Shown here: positions 27,055 to 35,965 of the stretch, piece after piece | Layout: every line of letters starts with the position of its first letter | Numbering within the stretch: position 1 is the stretch's first letter | Source of the DNA: Roseovarius sp. SCSIO 43702 | GTDB lineage: Bacteria > Pseudomonadota > Alphaproteobacteria > Rhodobacterales > Rhodobacteraceae | Direction of reading: 5' to 3' | Assembly: GCF_019599045.1 (NCBI RefSeq) | Contig: NZ_CP080623.1 | Coordinates: 3,122,501 to 3,186,500 of the forward strand | Length of the DNA stretch: 64,000 bases | Position numbers and translations under genes: made by a program | Notes under the pieces: generated by a model | Told to the model about the DNA's origin: nothing | Database searches by the model: none | Seen by the model: only the letters and a program-made list of their open reading frames with translations

Positions 27055-27111
27055 TGAAAAATTGCTCCCTGAAAACCCGCTGTGCCGTGGACTGTCGTCA
27101 CTTGCGGCGCA

Positions 27112-27498
27112 TCAAATCTCGCATTGGCTGTTCCCGTACTTGGCCGCACAGGCCCTCGCGGCGCAGGCCTTGATCTGCGCATCGCGCTGCGTCTTGCGGA
27201 TATCCACCGTCTCGATCGCCGTGTAAGGCACCGAGACCGTCTCCGTTACCGGCTGGCAGATGGTGCTCGTACCGACCATCTCGCAATTCACCTCCCCTGT
27301 CGGACGCCGTTCGCTGCGATATTTCGTTACCGGCTCCTGCCGGTGCACGGGCGGGATCTTCAGCATCCACTCTGCCTCGCATTGCGTGCGCTCGGCGCGG
27401 TATTCCGGCGTGCCGCACGAGGACAGAAGGATCAGACCCGAGACACAGGCCAGCATTCCGACCCTCGGGGCCCCGGCCGGTCCATTCACCCGCATCAT
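27112..27498 (-). CDS. Putative lipoprotein of unknown function
   Basis: A 128-residue protein. The lipobox LILLSSCGTPEYR gives lipidation at the Cys near residue 28. The mature part has further cysteines (RTQCEAEW; NCEMVGTSTICQPV; KACAARACAAKYGNSQCEI), suggesting disulfides in the periplasm. First gene of the three-gene unit. The family is not recognised. Confidence 0.75.
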   Translation of the reverse strand: MMRVNGPAGAPRVGMLACVSGLILLSSCGTPEYRAERTQCEAEWMLKIPPVHRQEPVTKYRSERRPTGEVNCEMVGTSTICQPVTETVSVPYTAIETVDIRKTQRDAQIKACAARACAAKYGNSQCEI

Positions 27499-27538
27499 CT
27501 TCCCTGATTCCGTATCCCGATCAGAAGAATGACAGGAT

Positions 27539-27556
27539 CGGGGCGGCCGCGCCCCG
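27539..27556. other. Hairpin in the divergent promoter region
   Basis: CGGGGCG and CGCCCCG form a perfect 7-bp stem with a GCCG loop between the divergently oriented lipoprotein and molybdopterin-fold genes. It could be an operator or a leader hairpin. Confidence 0.35.
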
Positions 27557-27650
27557 TTCGTTTGCAGGGGGCGGCGTGGTTATTTGAAGGCTAGGCAGTT
27601 TACCGGTTAACCTCGCGGTGCGAGAACAGGGGCAGAGGCTGGAGATCGAC

Positions 27651-28124
27651 ATGCAGAACCCAGTAGCGATAGGCTTGGCGATGGTTTTTCTGGCCGCGCC
27701 GGTCGGTGCGCAGGAGACCGCGCCGGTTCTGCGCATCACCGGCAACGTGGCCGGAGGTGCCGTCGAACTCGACATGGACACCCTACGCGCCCTTCCCCAG
27801 GTCACGCTCGAGACGTCGACGGTCGTCACGGACGGCACGCACCGGTTCACGGGGGTCCTGATGCGCGATCTGCTGGACATGGTCGAGGCGGATGGCGATC
27901 AGGTCACGGCCACGGCCCTCAATGACTACGCGGTCGATATACCCGTCTCGGATTTCCGTGATTACGACGTGGTGGTGGCCCACGCCATGGACGACGAACC
28001 GCTGGACCGGGCGGACAAGGGGCCGCTCTGGATCGTCTATCCCCGAGACGACCACGCCGAGCTTCAGGATATCCGCTACGATTACCGCTGGGTCTGGCAA
28101 CTATCCGGGCTCGACGTGCAATGA
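27651..28124 (+). CDS. Periplasmic molybdopterin-binding-fold protein lacking cysteine
   Basis: A 157-residue protein. The signal peptide is MQNPVAIGLAMVFLAAPVGAQ. The mature part (ITGNVAGGAVELDMDTLRALP, TSTVVTDGTHRFTGVLMRDLLDM, ALNDYAVDIPVSD, PLWIVYPRDD) follows the sulfite-oxidase-type molybdopterin domain. The sequence has no Cys at all, so the Mo-ligating Cys is absent and redox catalysis is unlikely. Its stop overlaps the histidine kinase start (ATGA), which points to a sensory or ligand-binding role. That role is inferred. The start at 27651 follows GGAG. Confidence 0.8.
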   Translation: MQNPVAIGLAMVFLAAPVGAQETAPVLRITGNVAGGAVELDMDTLRALPQVTLETSTVVTDGTHRFTGVLMRDLLDMVEADGDQVTATALNDYAVDIPVSDFRDYDVVVAHAMDDEPLDRADKGPLWIVYPRDDHAELQDIRYDYRWVWQLSGLDVQ

Positions 28125-29872
28125 CGCGCACCGGCGGCTCCGCGCTCTGGCTGGCCTTGCCGCTCTTCGCCGTGGCCGCCTTCGCGGTGCTGCTGACGTC
28201 GTCACTCGTCCGCATGACCCGGCTCGAGGCCGACATGCGCGTCGAGGCCGAACAGAACATGCTCTGGGTCATGCACCAGAGCGAGGCGGCGGCGAGGCGC
28301 CTGACCGAAACCGCGCTTCTGGCCGAATTGGGCGAGGCGGATGCCGAGGACCTCGCGCTGCGCTTCGACATCCTGCTGAGCCGCATCGCGCTTCTCAACG
28401 CGGGTCCGCAACGCCGCTTCGTCGAAGACATCGGGGTGGCCGACGAGCTTGACCGCTTGACAGGGCGGCTCGAGGGGATCGACCCGGCTTCGACGCCACC
28501 GGCCGAGTTGCGAGCTGCCCTGGCCTCCTTCCCCTCCTTCTTCGCGAGGGCCGCGAACGAGGCGATGATCGCCGAGTGGGACAAACTCGGCGGGCGGCTG
28601 GAAACCTACCGCGACCAGATGCGAAAGACGATCATCGCCCTGATCGGGATCATGGCGGCGGGTGCCGTGCTGACCATCGCGCTCGTCATCGCTTTGCGCA
28701 AGTCGCGTCAGCGCAACCGGATGCTCCGGCAGGCGCGGAATTTCTCGGAACTGCTGATCGCGTCAAGCGGCGAAGGCATCGCGGCGCTGAATCGCGCCGG
28801 GCGCTGCACGCTGTGGAACGAGGCGATGACCGGGCTCGTGGGCCGACCCGCCGAACAGGCGGTGGGCCGTCCGCTCACCGAGGTGGCCGGGTTCTTCGAT
28901 GTCGCACTGGTCCGCGAGGCCCTGGCGCGCGCGCTCGCCGGCGAAAGCACGCAACACCGGCTTCAGCCTCTCTTCCGCGACGGTGAAGACACGCCGCTTC
29001 ACGTCGATCTGCGGATCTTCCCGATGCGCAGCGAAACGGGGATCGTCGGTGCGATCGTGTTCCTTCAGGACGCCAGCGACCGTCATGCCGCCGCGCGCAG
29101 GAACGCCGAGACGCGCGAGCGGCTGGAATACCTCGTGGCCGAGCGCACGCGCGAGCTCAATGACGCCCTGCGACGGGAACGCTCGGCCGCCGATCTCTAC
29201 CGCAATTTCGCGACCATGATGTCGCACCAGTTCCGCACACCGCTGGCGATCGCCGACTCGGCGCTGCAACGGCTGATACGGCGCGGCGACCGGGCGGACC
29301 CCGACGAGGTGGCCGACCGCGCCACCCGTGCACGCGGTGCCATCGCCGGTCTGACCCGGCTCGTCGACAGCACGCTCGACGCCGCCCGCATCGACGTCGG
29401 CCAGATGAGCGCCCGGCGGGAACGCTGCGACCTCCTCGCGCTGCTGCATTCGGTCTGCGATCAACAGCACGCGGCCTCTCCCGCTGCCCGGATCCGCGTC
29501 TGCACGCAGGGTGACGCGGTGGCGATCTGCGATCCCGCCCATGCCGAGCAGGTGCTGAAGAACCTGATTTCCAACGCCGTGACCTACGCCGCGCCGGGCT
29601 CGGAGGTGTCGGTGTGCCTCGACGGCGATGGCGAGCATGTCACCTGCGACGTGCGCAACACCGGAACGGACATCGACGAGACCGAGCGCGAGCGCATCTT
29701 CGAGCGCAATTTCCGCGGCGCCAACAGCACCGGCAAACCCGGCACCGGCGTCGGCCTTTTCATCGCGCGCACCCTGGCGCGCATGCAGGGCGGCGAGGTC
29801 GCGCTCCTGCCGGGCGGCAATGGCACCACCTTCCGGCTGTCATTGCCGCGTCCAGAGGGCGACGCGGCATGA
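28121..29872 (+). CDS. Membrane sensor histidine kinase with PAS domain
   Basis: A 583-residue kinase. Helices lie at about residues 9-30 and 168-190, framing a ~135-residue periplasmic domain with no recognised family. A PAS domain spans about 205-320 (LIASSGEGIAALNRAGRCTLWNEA), followed by a coiled linker (LEYLVAERTRELNDAL). The H-box MMSHQFRTPLA has the phospho-His at 369. The ATPase domain shows NLISNAVTYAAPGSEV and GTGVGLFIARTLAR. It overlaps both the periplasmic protein and the response regulator, forming a three-gene signalling unit. Confidence 0.93.
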   Translation: MTRTGGSALWLALPLFAVAAFAVLLTSSLVRMTRLEADMRVEAEQNMLWVMHQSEAAARRLTETALLAELGEADAEDLALRFDILLSRIALLNAGPQRRFVEDIGVADELDRLTGRLEGIDPASTPPAELRAALASFPSFFARAANEAMIAEWDKLGGRLETYRDQMRKTIIALIGIMAAGAVLTIALVIALRKSRQRNRMLRQARNFSELLIASSGEGIAALNRAGRCTLWNEAMTGLVGRPAEQAVGRPLTEVAGFFDVALVREALARALAGESTQHRLQPLFRDGEDTPLHVDLRIFPMRSETGIVGAIVFLQDASDRHAAARRNAETRERLEYLVAERTRELNDALRRERSAADLYRNFATMMSHQFRTPLAIADSALQRLIRRGDRADPDEVADRATRARGAIAGLTRLVDSTLDAARIDVGQMSARRERCDLLALLHSVCDQQHAASPAARIRVCTQGDAVAICDPAHAEQVLKNLISNAVTYAAPGSEVSVCLDGDGEHVTCDVRNTGTDIDETERERIFERNFRGANSTGKPGTGVGLFIARTLARMQGGEVALLPGGNGTTFRLSLPRPEGDAA

Positions 29873-30918
29873 GCAAGGCCCCGCCCCCGCTCATCCTCGT
29901 GGTCGAGGACGAAGCCGCCCTGCGCGGCGATATCGTCGAGGAGTTGCAGGAGGCCGGCTATCGCACCGCGGCCGCCCCCGACGGGCACGCGGCACTGGCG
30001 CTGCTGGCAGACGTGGCGCCCGATCTCGTGCTATGCGATATCACCATGCCGGGTCTCGACGGCTACGGTCTGCTCGCGACCCTGCGCGAAAGACACCCCG
30101 ACCTGGCCGAGGTGCCCTTCGTGTTCCTCACCGCGCTTTCCGATCCGCGCGACGTCGTCGAGGGCAAGCTGATGGGCGCCGACGACTACCTCGTGAAACC
30201 CGTCGATTACGACCTCATGCTGGCGACCATCGCGGCGCGGCTGCGCCAGGTCGCCCGCATCCGCCAAAGCCACGGCGGCGAGGTCGCGCGCCTGCGCGAC
30301 GCGCTGTCGGGTCTCTCGGGGGGCGGCGCCGAACGCGCGCTCGACCTCGTGGCGCTCGGGATCGTCCTGCTTGACGGGCGCGGCCGCGTGCTCCACGCCA
30401 ACCGCGCCGCGCGCGCAATGGCCGGGGCAGGCGATTTCATTACCCTGCACGGCGGCAGGATAGGTGCTGCCGAGACCGCTTGCGATCACGGACTGCGGCA
30501 GGCGATGGAGGATGCCCGCGAGGCCGCGCAGACCGGCGCGGACCGGGTGATCGGCACGGTGCTCGAAAACGCCGACGACGCGCGCACGGTGTCCGCGCTG
30601 GTCTGCGCCCTTCCGCACGATCCGGCCTATCCCTCCGCAGAGCACCGGGTCGCGGTCTTCCTGTCCCCGCCCGCGCGAGAACGCAGGGTATCGGAGCCGC
30701 TCCTGATGGACCTCTTCGGCCTCACGCCGACCGAAACCCGCGTCGCCGCAGCCCTCGCGGCCGGGGCTCGCCCGGCGACCATCGCCGAGGAACTCGGCGT
30801 GTCGCAGACCACCATCGCCTTTCACATGCGCAACCTCTTCGAGAAGACGGGCACGAACCGACAGATCGACCTCGTGGCCCTCATCCTCGCCGGCCCGATG
30901 ATGATCGACACGGTCTAG
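29869..30918 (+). CDS. Response regulator with LuxR-type DNA-binding domain
   Basis: A 349-residue regulator. The receiver domain spans residues 8-125 with VVEDEAALR, phosphoacceptor D57 (LVLCDITMPGLDG) and K in YLVKPVDYD. A middle PAS-like segment (ERALDLVALGIVLLDGRGRVLHANRAA) resembles the N-terminal part of LuxR-type sensor regulators. The C-terminal HTH is LTPTETRVAAALAAGARPATIAEELGVSQTTIAFHMRNLFEKTGTNRQ. It overlaps the kinase by 4 bases, and the kinase is its likely partner. Confidence 0.92.
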   Translation: MSKAPPPLILVVEDEAALRGDIVEELQEAGYRTAAAPDGHAALALLADVAPDLVLCDITMPGLDGYGLLATLRERHPDLAEVPFVFLTALSDPRDVVEGKLMGADDYLVKPVDYDLMLATIAARLRQVARIRQSHGGEVARLRDALSGLSGGGAERALDLVALGIVLLDGRGRVLHANRAARAMAGAGDFITLHGGRIGAAETACDHGLRQAMEDAREAAQTGADRVIGTVLENADDARTVSALVCALPHDPAYPSAEHRVAVFLSPPARERRVSEPLLMDLFGLTPTETRVAAALAAGARPATIAEELGVSQTTIAFHMRNLFEKTGTNRQIDLVALILAGPMMIDTV

Positions 30919-30996
30919 ACGCCTGATACCCTTTGCCGCGCGGCGCAACCGCTGGTCAAGGAAACCCCTGCCTGCTAGGGTAGATCGTTGGCAGAA

Positions 30997-31027
30997 TTTG
31001 TCTCGCCTCACGAGAGAGCGGGACAAA
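30997..31027. promoter_or_regulatory. Inverted repeat upstream of the Crp/Fnr gene
   Basis: TTTGTCTCGC (30997-31006) and GCGGGACAAA (31018-31027) match as inverted copies at 9 of 10 positions, ending 20 bases before the ATG at 31048. A candidate autoregulatory operator. Confidence 0.45.
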
Positions 31028-31047
31028 GGCCCAACGTTGGGAGGACC

Positions 31048-31791
31048 ATGGCTATAGAAGCCCATGAGAACCTGTTGCACGTTCCCGACGGACGGCGCGA
31101 TCCGACGCTGATCGGCACCTTTCTGCGTGTGCAGCCGAAGCCCCGCATCGACACCGCCCCCAAGGGCAAGACCCTCATCCAGGAGGATGATTTCGCCGAC
31201 CATTCCATGCTCCTGCTGGAGGGCTGGATCGCCTTTTCCAAGATGCTGCCCGACGGCGGCGTTCAGATCATCGACGTCATGTTGCCCGGCGATTTCGCCC
31301 TGATCGGCGCCGCCAACGCACCCGTCGCCGCCTGCTCGGTCGAGGCGCTGAGCGACGTGCGGTACATCAACATCCGCGCCGTCCACGCCAACGGGCCGGA
31401 ACCCGACATGGCGAGGCTTCGCGAATTGATGGCCGCCGAGGTCGTCAGGACACAGTCCCGCACGTCCGAGCTCCTGCTGCGCATGGGGCGCGGCAACGCT
31501 TCAAACCGCGTGGCCTACGCCCTGCTCGAATTCTACATCCGTCTCGAGGTGATCGGATTGACCAGGGGCAACACCTTCGACTTTCCCATGACGCAGCACA
31601 AGCTGGGCGAGTTCACGGGCCTCAGCAACGTGCATGTCTGCCGCACGCTGCGACGGCTCGAACGCGACGGGATCATCGCCTACCCCGCGCCACACGAGAT
31701 CTCCCTTTGCGACCTCGACGCATTGTGCGAACTGTCGGGCATCGACCTCGACACCTTCCGGAACGAGATCCTCGCGCGGCGCACGCCATAG
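31048..31791 (+). CDS. Crp/Fnr-family transcriptional regulator
   Basis: A 247-residue regulator. A cyclic-nucleotide-type beta barrel occupies residues 20-120 (LIQEDDFADHSMLLLEGWIAFSKMLPDGGVQIIDVMLPGDF), then a dimer helix and an HTH near 170-215 (DFPMTQHKLGEFTGLSNVHVCRTLRRLERDGII). No N-terminal cysteine cluster, so not an iron-sulfur FNR. The start at 31048 follows GGGAGGACC. It may belong with the upstream two-component unit or stand alone. The effector is unknown. Confidence 0.9.
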   Translation: MAIEAHENLLHVPDGRRDPTLIGTFLRVQPKPRIDTAPKGKTLIQEDDFADHSMLLLEGWIAFSKMLPDGGVQIIDVMLPGDFALIGAANAPVAACSVEALSDVRYINIRAVHANGPEPDMARLRELMAAEVVRTQSRTSELLLRMGRGNASNRVAYALLEFYIRLEVIGLTRGNTFDFPMTQHKLGEFTGLSNVHVCRTLRRLERDGIIAYPAPHEISLCDLDALCELSGIDLDTFRNEILARRTP

Positions 31792-31793
31792 CG

Positions 31794-32228
31794 CTACCGC
31801 GCCTCGACGATCTCGCCCAGCGTCTGACCCGCAAGTTCCTCGCTCACGTCATTGGCGATGTCACCGACGGTCAGCATCCCGACGACCTCCTCCTCCCCGT
31901 TCAGAACCACCAGCCGCCTGACCTGCAGATCCGACATGAGATACGCCGCCTGCTCGACCGTCTGATCGGCCAGGCAGGTCGCCACGCGGGGTGTCATGAT
32001 TTCTGAAACGGGGCGATCGCACACGACCTTCATCGCCCAGCGCACCACGATATCGCGATCCGTGACGATCCCGACCAGCCGGCCGTTCTCGCATATCGGC
32101 AACGCCCCCACCTCGAGCTTCGCCATCAACGCGGCCGCGGCCTGCACCGGCGTGTCAGGCGTGATGACCGTCACCGGCTTGCGCATGATACGGTTGACCA
32201 GCATACCCAAAACTCCCGCATCGAACAT
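31794..32228 (-). CDS. CBS-domain pair protein
   Basis: A 144-residue protein made of two CBS motifs (VNRIMRKPVTVITPDTPVQAAAALM, then GRLVGIVTDRDIVVRWAM; and VSEIMTPRVATCLADQTVEQAAYLM, then EVVGMLTVGDIAND). Such stand-alone pairs bind adenosine nucleotides and regulate partners. The start may instead be ATG 32204 (MLVNRIMRK), which has GGGAG upstream. Convergent with the Crp/Fnr gene, 2 bases apart. Confidence 0.9.
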   Translation of the reverse strand: MFDAGVLGMLVNRIMRKPVTVITPDTPVQAAAALMAKLEVGALPICENGRLVGIVTDRDIVVRWAMKVVCDRPVSEIMTPRVATCLADQTVEQAAYLMSDLQVRRLVVLNGEEEVVGMLTVGDIANDVSEELAGQTLGEIVEAR

Positions 32229-32474
32229 GCGCCAATCATTAGGTCATCCCCGGCGCGATCGTGTTGACCCTTGTTAACGACCTGCGAAAAGTTCCTCCGG
32301 TACCGCGATCTCCGAACCTCCGAAAGCCTCGCGGCGCCCCGCTGCCCCGACGCGATCGGACAAGCGGCAAGCCGCTCAATTCGCCCACTCTGTCACGAAA
32401 GCATTGATGGCGGTTAATGCGGCGGCGGGTGAGCATGGTATGAATGATCCATGACCCAGAGAAAGGATCATCCC

Positions 32475-32936
32475 ATGGCCAAGTCGAACAAGGACACGTC
32501 AAAGAAGAAATCCGCCGTCCACGCGGCGGATGATGCGCTCAACGCCGCACAGGTTCTTTTCACCGCGAACCCGGGCTTTCAGCCGCCGGGCATGCGTTTC
32601 CTCGTGGCGCAGGGACCGATTCAGGAGAACCTGCGGGACGAGGCCGAGAAATTCTCGTCGGCCTGGTTCAAGCGCCGCGAAGACGCCGGTCGCGCATTGC
32701 TCGAGACCGCCGTCAGGATGTCGACCGAGGGCCTGCGGAATCCCGTTGCCGCGATGAAGATCATGATGGACTGGCAGGTCGGGGCGATGGAGCGGGTCGC
32801 CGAGGATGCGAGGGATTGCACCCAGATGATGACCCGCTGCGCCGAAACCCTGATCGATCAGGAAATCGAGGCCGTGGACGACATGGCGAAGGGCACCGAG
32901 ACCTTCGAGAACCCCCACCAATCCACGCCTGTCTGA
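32475..32936 (+). CDS. Phasin-like PHA granule protein
   Basis: A 153-residue, mostly helical protein (AKSNKDTSKKKSAVHAADDALNAA; RFLVAQGPIQENLRDEAEKF; PVAAMKIMMDWQVGAMERVAEDARDC). It is amphipathic, without membrane helices, and of phasin length. It converges on phaC, 45 bases away. The granule role rests on this context and on the general helical pattern; no diagnostic motif is visible. The 246 bases before it (32229-32474) hold no gene. Confidence 0.6.
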   Translation: MAKSNKDTSKKKSAVHAADDALNAAQVLFTANPGFQPPGMRFLVAQGPIQENLRDEAEKFSSAWFKRREDAGRALLETAVRMSTEGLRNPVAAMKIMMDWQVGAMERVAEDARDCTQMMTRCAETLIDQEIEAVDDMAKGTETFENPHQSTPV

Positions 32937-32956
32937 TAGGTTTCTCTCTCCAACCG

Positions 32957-32971
32957 GGGGCAGGTTGCCCC
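32957..32971. terminator. Hairpin between phasin-like gene and phaC
   Basis: GGGGCA and TGCCCC form a 6-bp stem around GGT between two convergent stops. Short but well placed to end both transcripts. Confidence 0.4.
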
Positions 32972-32981
32972 GCCGGCGCGC

Positions 32982-34874
32982 TCAGCGCTGGAAAACATAG
33001 GTCCCCGGCGCGTCACCCAACACGCCCGCCGGGGTCTCGGCCCCACCCATCGGCGGCGGTGTTCCGGTTCCCTTCGACTGGGCGCGCAGCCATTTGACGA
33101 ATTCGGGCCACCATGACCCCTCCTTCAGCTCCGTCTGCGCACGCCAGTCCTCGGGCGCCACGTAATTGGCCGCGTGGGGTGTCTCGGTGATCTGGTAGGT
33201 CCGGCCCGCATGGCCCGGCTCACTGACGATCCCCGCATTATGTCCGCCCGACGTCAGCACGAAGGTGATATCCGTGTCCGACAGCAGGTGCAGCTTGTAG
33301 ACCGACTGCCACGGCGCCACGTGATCGCCGGTGGTCGAGACGCAGAACACGGGCGCGGAGATATCCGTGATCGCGACAGGCTTTCCGTCCACCTCGTATT
33401 GGCCCTGCGACAGCGCGTTGTCCAGATACAGACGGCGCAGGTATTCGCTGTGCATCCTGTAGGGCATCCGTGTCGCATCGGCGTTCCACGCCATCAGGTC
33501 GAACATCTCCTGCCGCTCGCCCATCAGGTAGTCATGCACGTAGCGCGACCAGATCAGGTCTTTCGAGCGCAGTAGCTGGAACGCACCCGCCATCTGCTTG
33601 GTATCGAGATAGCCCTGGTCCCACATCATGTGCTCCAGGAACGATACCTGGCTTTCCCCGGTGAAAAGCTGCAACTCGCCCGGATCCTCGAAATCGACCT
33701 GCGTCGCCAGCAGGGACATGGATTTCAGCCGGTCATCGTGATCGCGCGCCATCTGCGCCGCCTTGATCGAGAGGAGCGTGCCGCCAAGACAATAGCCCAC
33801 CGCGTGAATGCCCGTGTCCGGCACGATGCCACCCACCACGTCCAGCGCCTCGCCCACCGCATCGAGATAGTCGTCCATGCCCAGATCGCGGTCGTCCGCA
33901 TCGGGATTGCGCCAGGAAACCATGAATACGGTGAAGCCCTGCTCGACCAGGTAGCGCACCAGGGAATTGTGCGGTGACAGGTCGAGAATGTAGTATTTCA
34001 TGATCCACGCCGGCACGATAAGGATCGGCTCGGACGTAACGGTCTCGGTCTGCGGCGCGTACTGGATCAGTTCCAGCAGATGCGAGCGGAAGACGACCTT
34101 GCCGGGCGTCATCGCCACGTCACGGCCCGGCAGGAAGTCCTCGGCGCCGACCGGCGGCTTCCCGGTAATCGCGCGATCCCAGTCCTCGGCCATGTTCTCC
34201 GCGCCGCGAACGAGGTTGGCCCCGCCCTCCTCGATCGTCCTCGCGATGACCTGCGGGTTGGTCCACAGCATGTTGGACGGGGACATCATGTCGAGGATCT
34301 GGCGCGTGGCAAAGGACACCGCCTGTTCGTCTCGGCGTGACAGGCCGTCCACGTCATTGGTCGCGTTGTACCACCATTGCTGCGTCAGCAGGAAATTCTG
34401 GTAGAACAGGTTGTAGGGCCATTTCTGCCATTCCGGGGCCTTGAACCGCTTGTCATGTTCCAGCGGCAGGATGCAGGGCTCCGCGTCCTGTCCCTGGGCC
34501 TGACGGCTGGCCGCGAGCGCGAGGCGCGCGGCCTTCTGCGCCGCCTTCTCGACAAGCTGCGCCTGTTTTCCCGGCGATCCGGCAAGGTGCACGCCCCAGT
34601 TGAAGAAAAGCGACGACAGGCCGAAAGGCGTCAGACCCATCGTGAACCGCGCCAGGTAGGCCTTGATCGCGTGATCCATGCTCCGCTTGGTGTAATTGTC
34701 CGGCGTGACCCGGTCACATCGCAGACCCAGCTCCGGCGCGATCCGGTCCTTGGAGGGGTTGGCGCCTCGGGTGTCGGCCGTCGACGCGCGGCGCTGGGCC
34801 GGCTTTTCGGCCACCGGGTGCATCGGTGTCACGTTGTCGGTCTTCGCTCCCGATTTCTTGCTGACTTTCGCCAT
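32982..34874 (-). CDS. phaC: Class I poly(3-hydroxyalkanoate) synthase
   Basis: A 630-residue polymerase that links 3-hydroxyacyl-CoA into PHA. The lipase-like box is GYCLGGTLLSIKA with nucleophile Cys near residue 362. The Asp in TTGDHVAPWQSVYKL and the His in TSGGHNAGIV complete the triad. The N-terminal segment NLFYQNFLLTQQWWYNATNDVDGL and PSNMLWTNPQ are class I traits. I chose ATG 34874 (MAKVSKKSGAK) with AAGGAAAAGG upstream. Its convergent neighbour is a phasin-like gene. Confidence 0.95.
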   Translation of the reverse strand: MAKVSKKSGAKTDNVTPMHPVAEKPAQRRASTADTRGANPSKDRIAPELGLRCDRVTPDNYTKRSMDHAIKAYLARFTMGLTPFGLSSLFFNWGVHLAGSPGKQAQLVEKAAQKAARLALAASRQAQGQDAEPCILPLEHDKRFKAPEWQKWPYNLFYQNFLLTQQWWYNATNDVDGLSRRDEQAVSFATRQILDMMSPSNMLWTNPQVIARTIEEGGANLVRGAENMAEDWDRAITGKPPVGAEDFLPGRDVAMTPGKVVFRSHLLELIQYAPQTETVTSEPILIVPAWIMKYYILDLSPHNSLVRYLVEQGFTVFMVSWRNPDADDRDLGMDDYLDAVGEALDVVGGIVPDTGIHAVGYCLGGTLLSIKAAQMARDHDDRLKSMSLLATQVDFEDPGELQLFTGESQVSFLEHMMWDQGYLDTKQMAGAFQLLRSKDLIWSRYVHDYLMGERQEMFDLMAWNADATRMPYRMHSEYLRRLYLDNALSQGQYEVDGKPVAITDISAPVFCVSTTGDHVAPWQSVYKLHLLSDTDITFVLTSGGHNAGIVSEPGHAGRTYQITETPHAANYVAPEDWRAQTELKEGSWWPEFVKWLRAQSKGTGTPPPMGGAETPAGVLGDAPGTYVFQR

Positions 34875-35055
34875 ACCTTTTCCTTTCGCCGTCAGGCTGC
34901 GAACCGGCGGGCCCACACGCCGGTCGAAGCCTCATGGCGTACATCTCACCATGAACAGGACGCGTCGTCATTATCCTCGATCAACATCATCCGCAGGCCG
35001 GTCGCCGCGGAACCCGCCTGAGAAGATCGCGGCGAGCGGAACCCGCGTCGATCGC

Positions 35056-35940
35056 TCAAAGGGTGTTGATCGGCACCTTGAGCATCGGTCTGCCGTCCTT
35101 GTCGGTCGGCACCTCGCCGGCGCGCATGTTCACCTGCAACGAGGGGATGATGAGCCGTGGCATGGCAAGCTGCGCGTCCCGCTCGGTCCGGAACCTGACG
35201 AATTCCTCTTTCGTCCGGCCACCGCCCACGTGGATGTTATGCGCCTTCTCCTCGCCCACGGTCGTTTCCCAGGCGATATCCCGGCCATTCGGCCCGTAAT
35301 CGTGACACATGAAAAGCCGCATCTCGTCGGGCAGTGCCAGGACCTTCTGGATACTGTCATAGAGCGTGCCCGCATCGCCGCCGGGGAAGTCCGCCCGCGC
35401 CGAGCCCCCATCGGGCATGAAGAGCGTGTCGCCGACAAAGGCCGCGTCACCCATCACATGCACCATGCAGGCGGGCGTATGGCCCGGCGTATAGATCGCG
35501 AAGGCCGGCATGTTGCCCACCATGTAGGTGTCGCCGTCCTCGAAAAGCCGGTCGAATTGCGAACCGTCGCGCTGGAACTCCGTGCCTTCGTTGAAGATCT
35601 TGCCGAACGTGTCCTGCACGACCATGATCTTCGATCCGATGCCGATCTTGCCGCCCAGCTTCTGCTGGATGTAGGGCGCCGCGCTCAGGTGATCGGCGTG
35701 GACATGGGTCTCGATGATCCACTCCAGCTTCAGGCCCTGCGTCTCGACCTGGCGGATCAGTTCGTCGGCATGGTCATGCGTGATCCGGCCTGCCGCATAG
35801 TCGATGTCCATCACGCTGTCGACGATGGCGCAGGCGTCCGAGGAGGGATCCTTGACGATGTAGCTTATCGTGTTCGTCGCCTCGTCGAAGAAGGCCTGGA
35901 CCTCGGGCTTGATCTCCATGTTGACGGGATAGGTGGTCAT
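35056..35940 (-). CDS. Metallo-beta-lactamase-fold persulfide dioxygenase-like protein
   Basis: A 294-residue protein. The metal motif ETHVHADHLSAAPY, the later His of IYTPGHTPACMVH, the Asp of FVGDTLFMPDGG and the His in LFMCHDYG match the ETHE1/Blh branch, which oxidises glutathione persulfide to sulfite. The start MTTYPVNMEIKPEVQAFFDE at 35940 is typical. It is the last gene of an operon with two YeeE/YedE membrane proteins, a small DUF2892 protein and a Crp/Fnr gene, supporting sulfide or persulfide detoxification. Confidence 0.9.
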   Translation of the reverse strand: MTTYPVNMEIKPEVQAFFDEATNTISYIVKDPSSDACAIVDSVMDIDYAAGRITHDHADELIRQVETQGLKLEWIIETHVHADHLSAAPYIQQKLGGKIGIGSKIMVVQDTFGKIFNEGTEFQRDGSQFDRLFEDGDTYMVGNMPAFAIYTPGHTPACMVHVMGDAAFVGDTLFMPDGGSARADFPGGDAGTLYDSIQKVLALPDEMRLFMCHDYGPNGRDIAWETTVGEEKAHNIHVGGGRTKEEFVRFRTERDAQLAMPRLIIPSLQVNMRAGEVPTDKDGRPMLKVPINTL

Positions 35941-35965
35941 GGTCGTGTCTCCTTCGGTATCGGGA

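Noticed and set aside
30919..30990. GC-rich symmetric sequence after the LuxR-type regulator as a terminator
   Set aside because: The stem around GCCGCGCGGC is short and has no T tract, so I did not list it.
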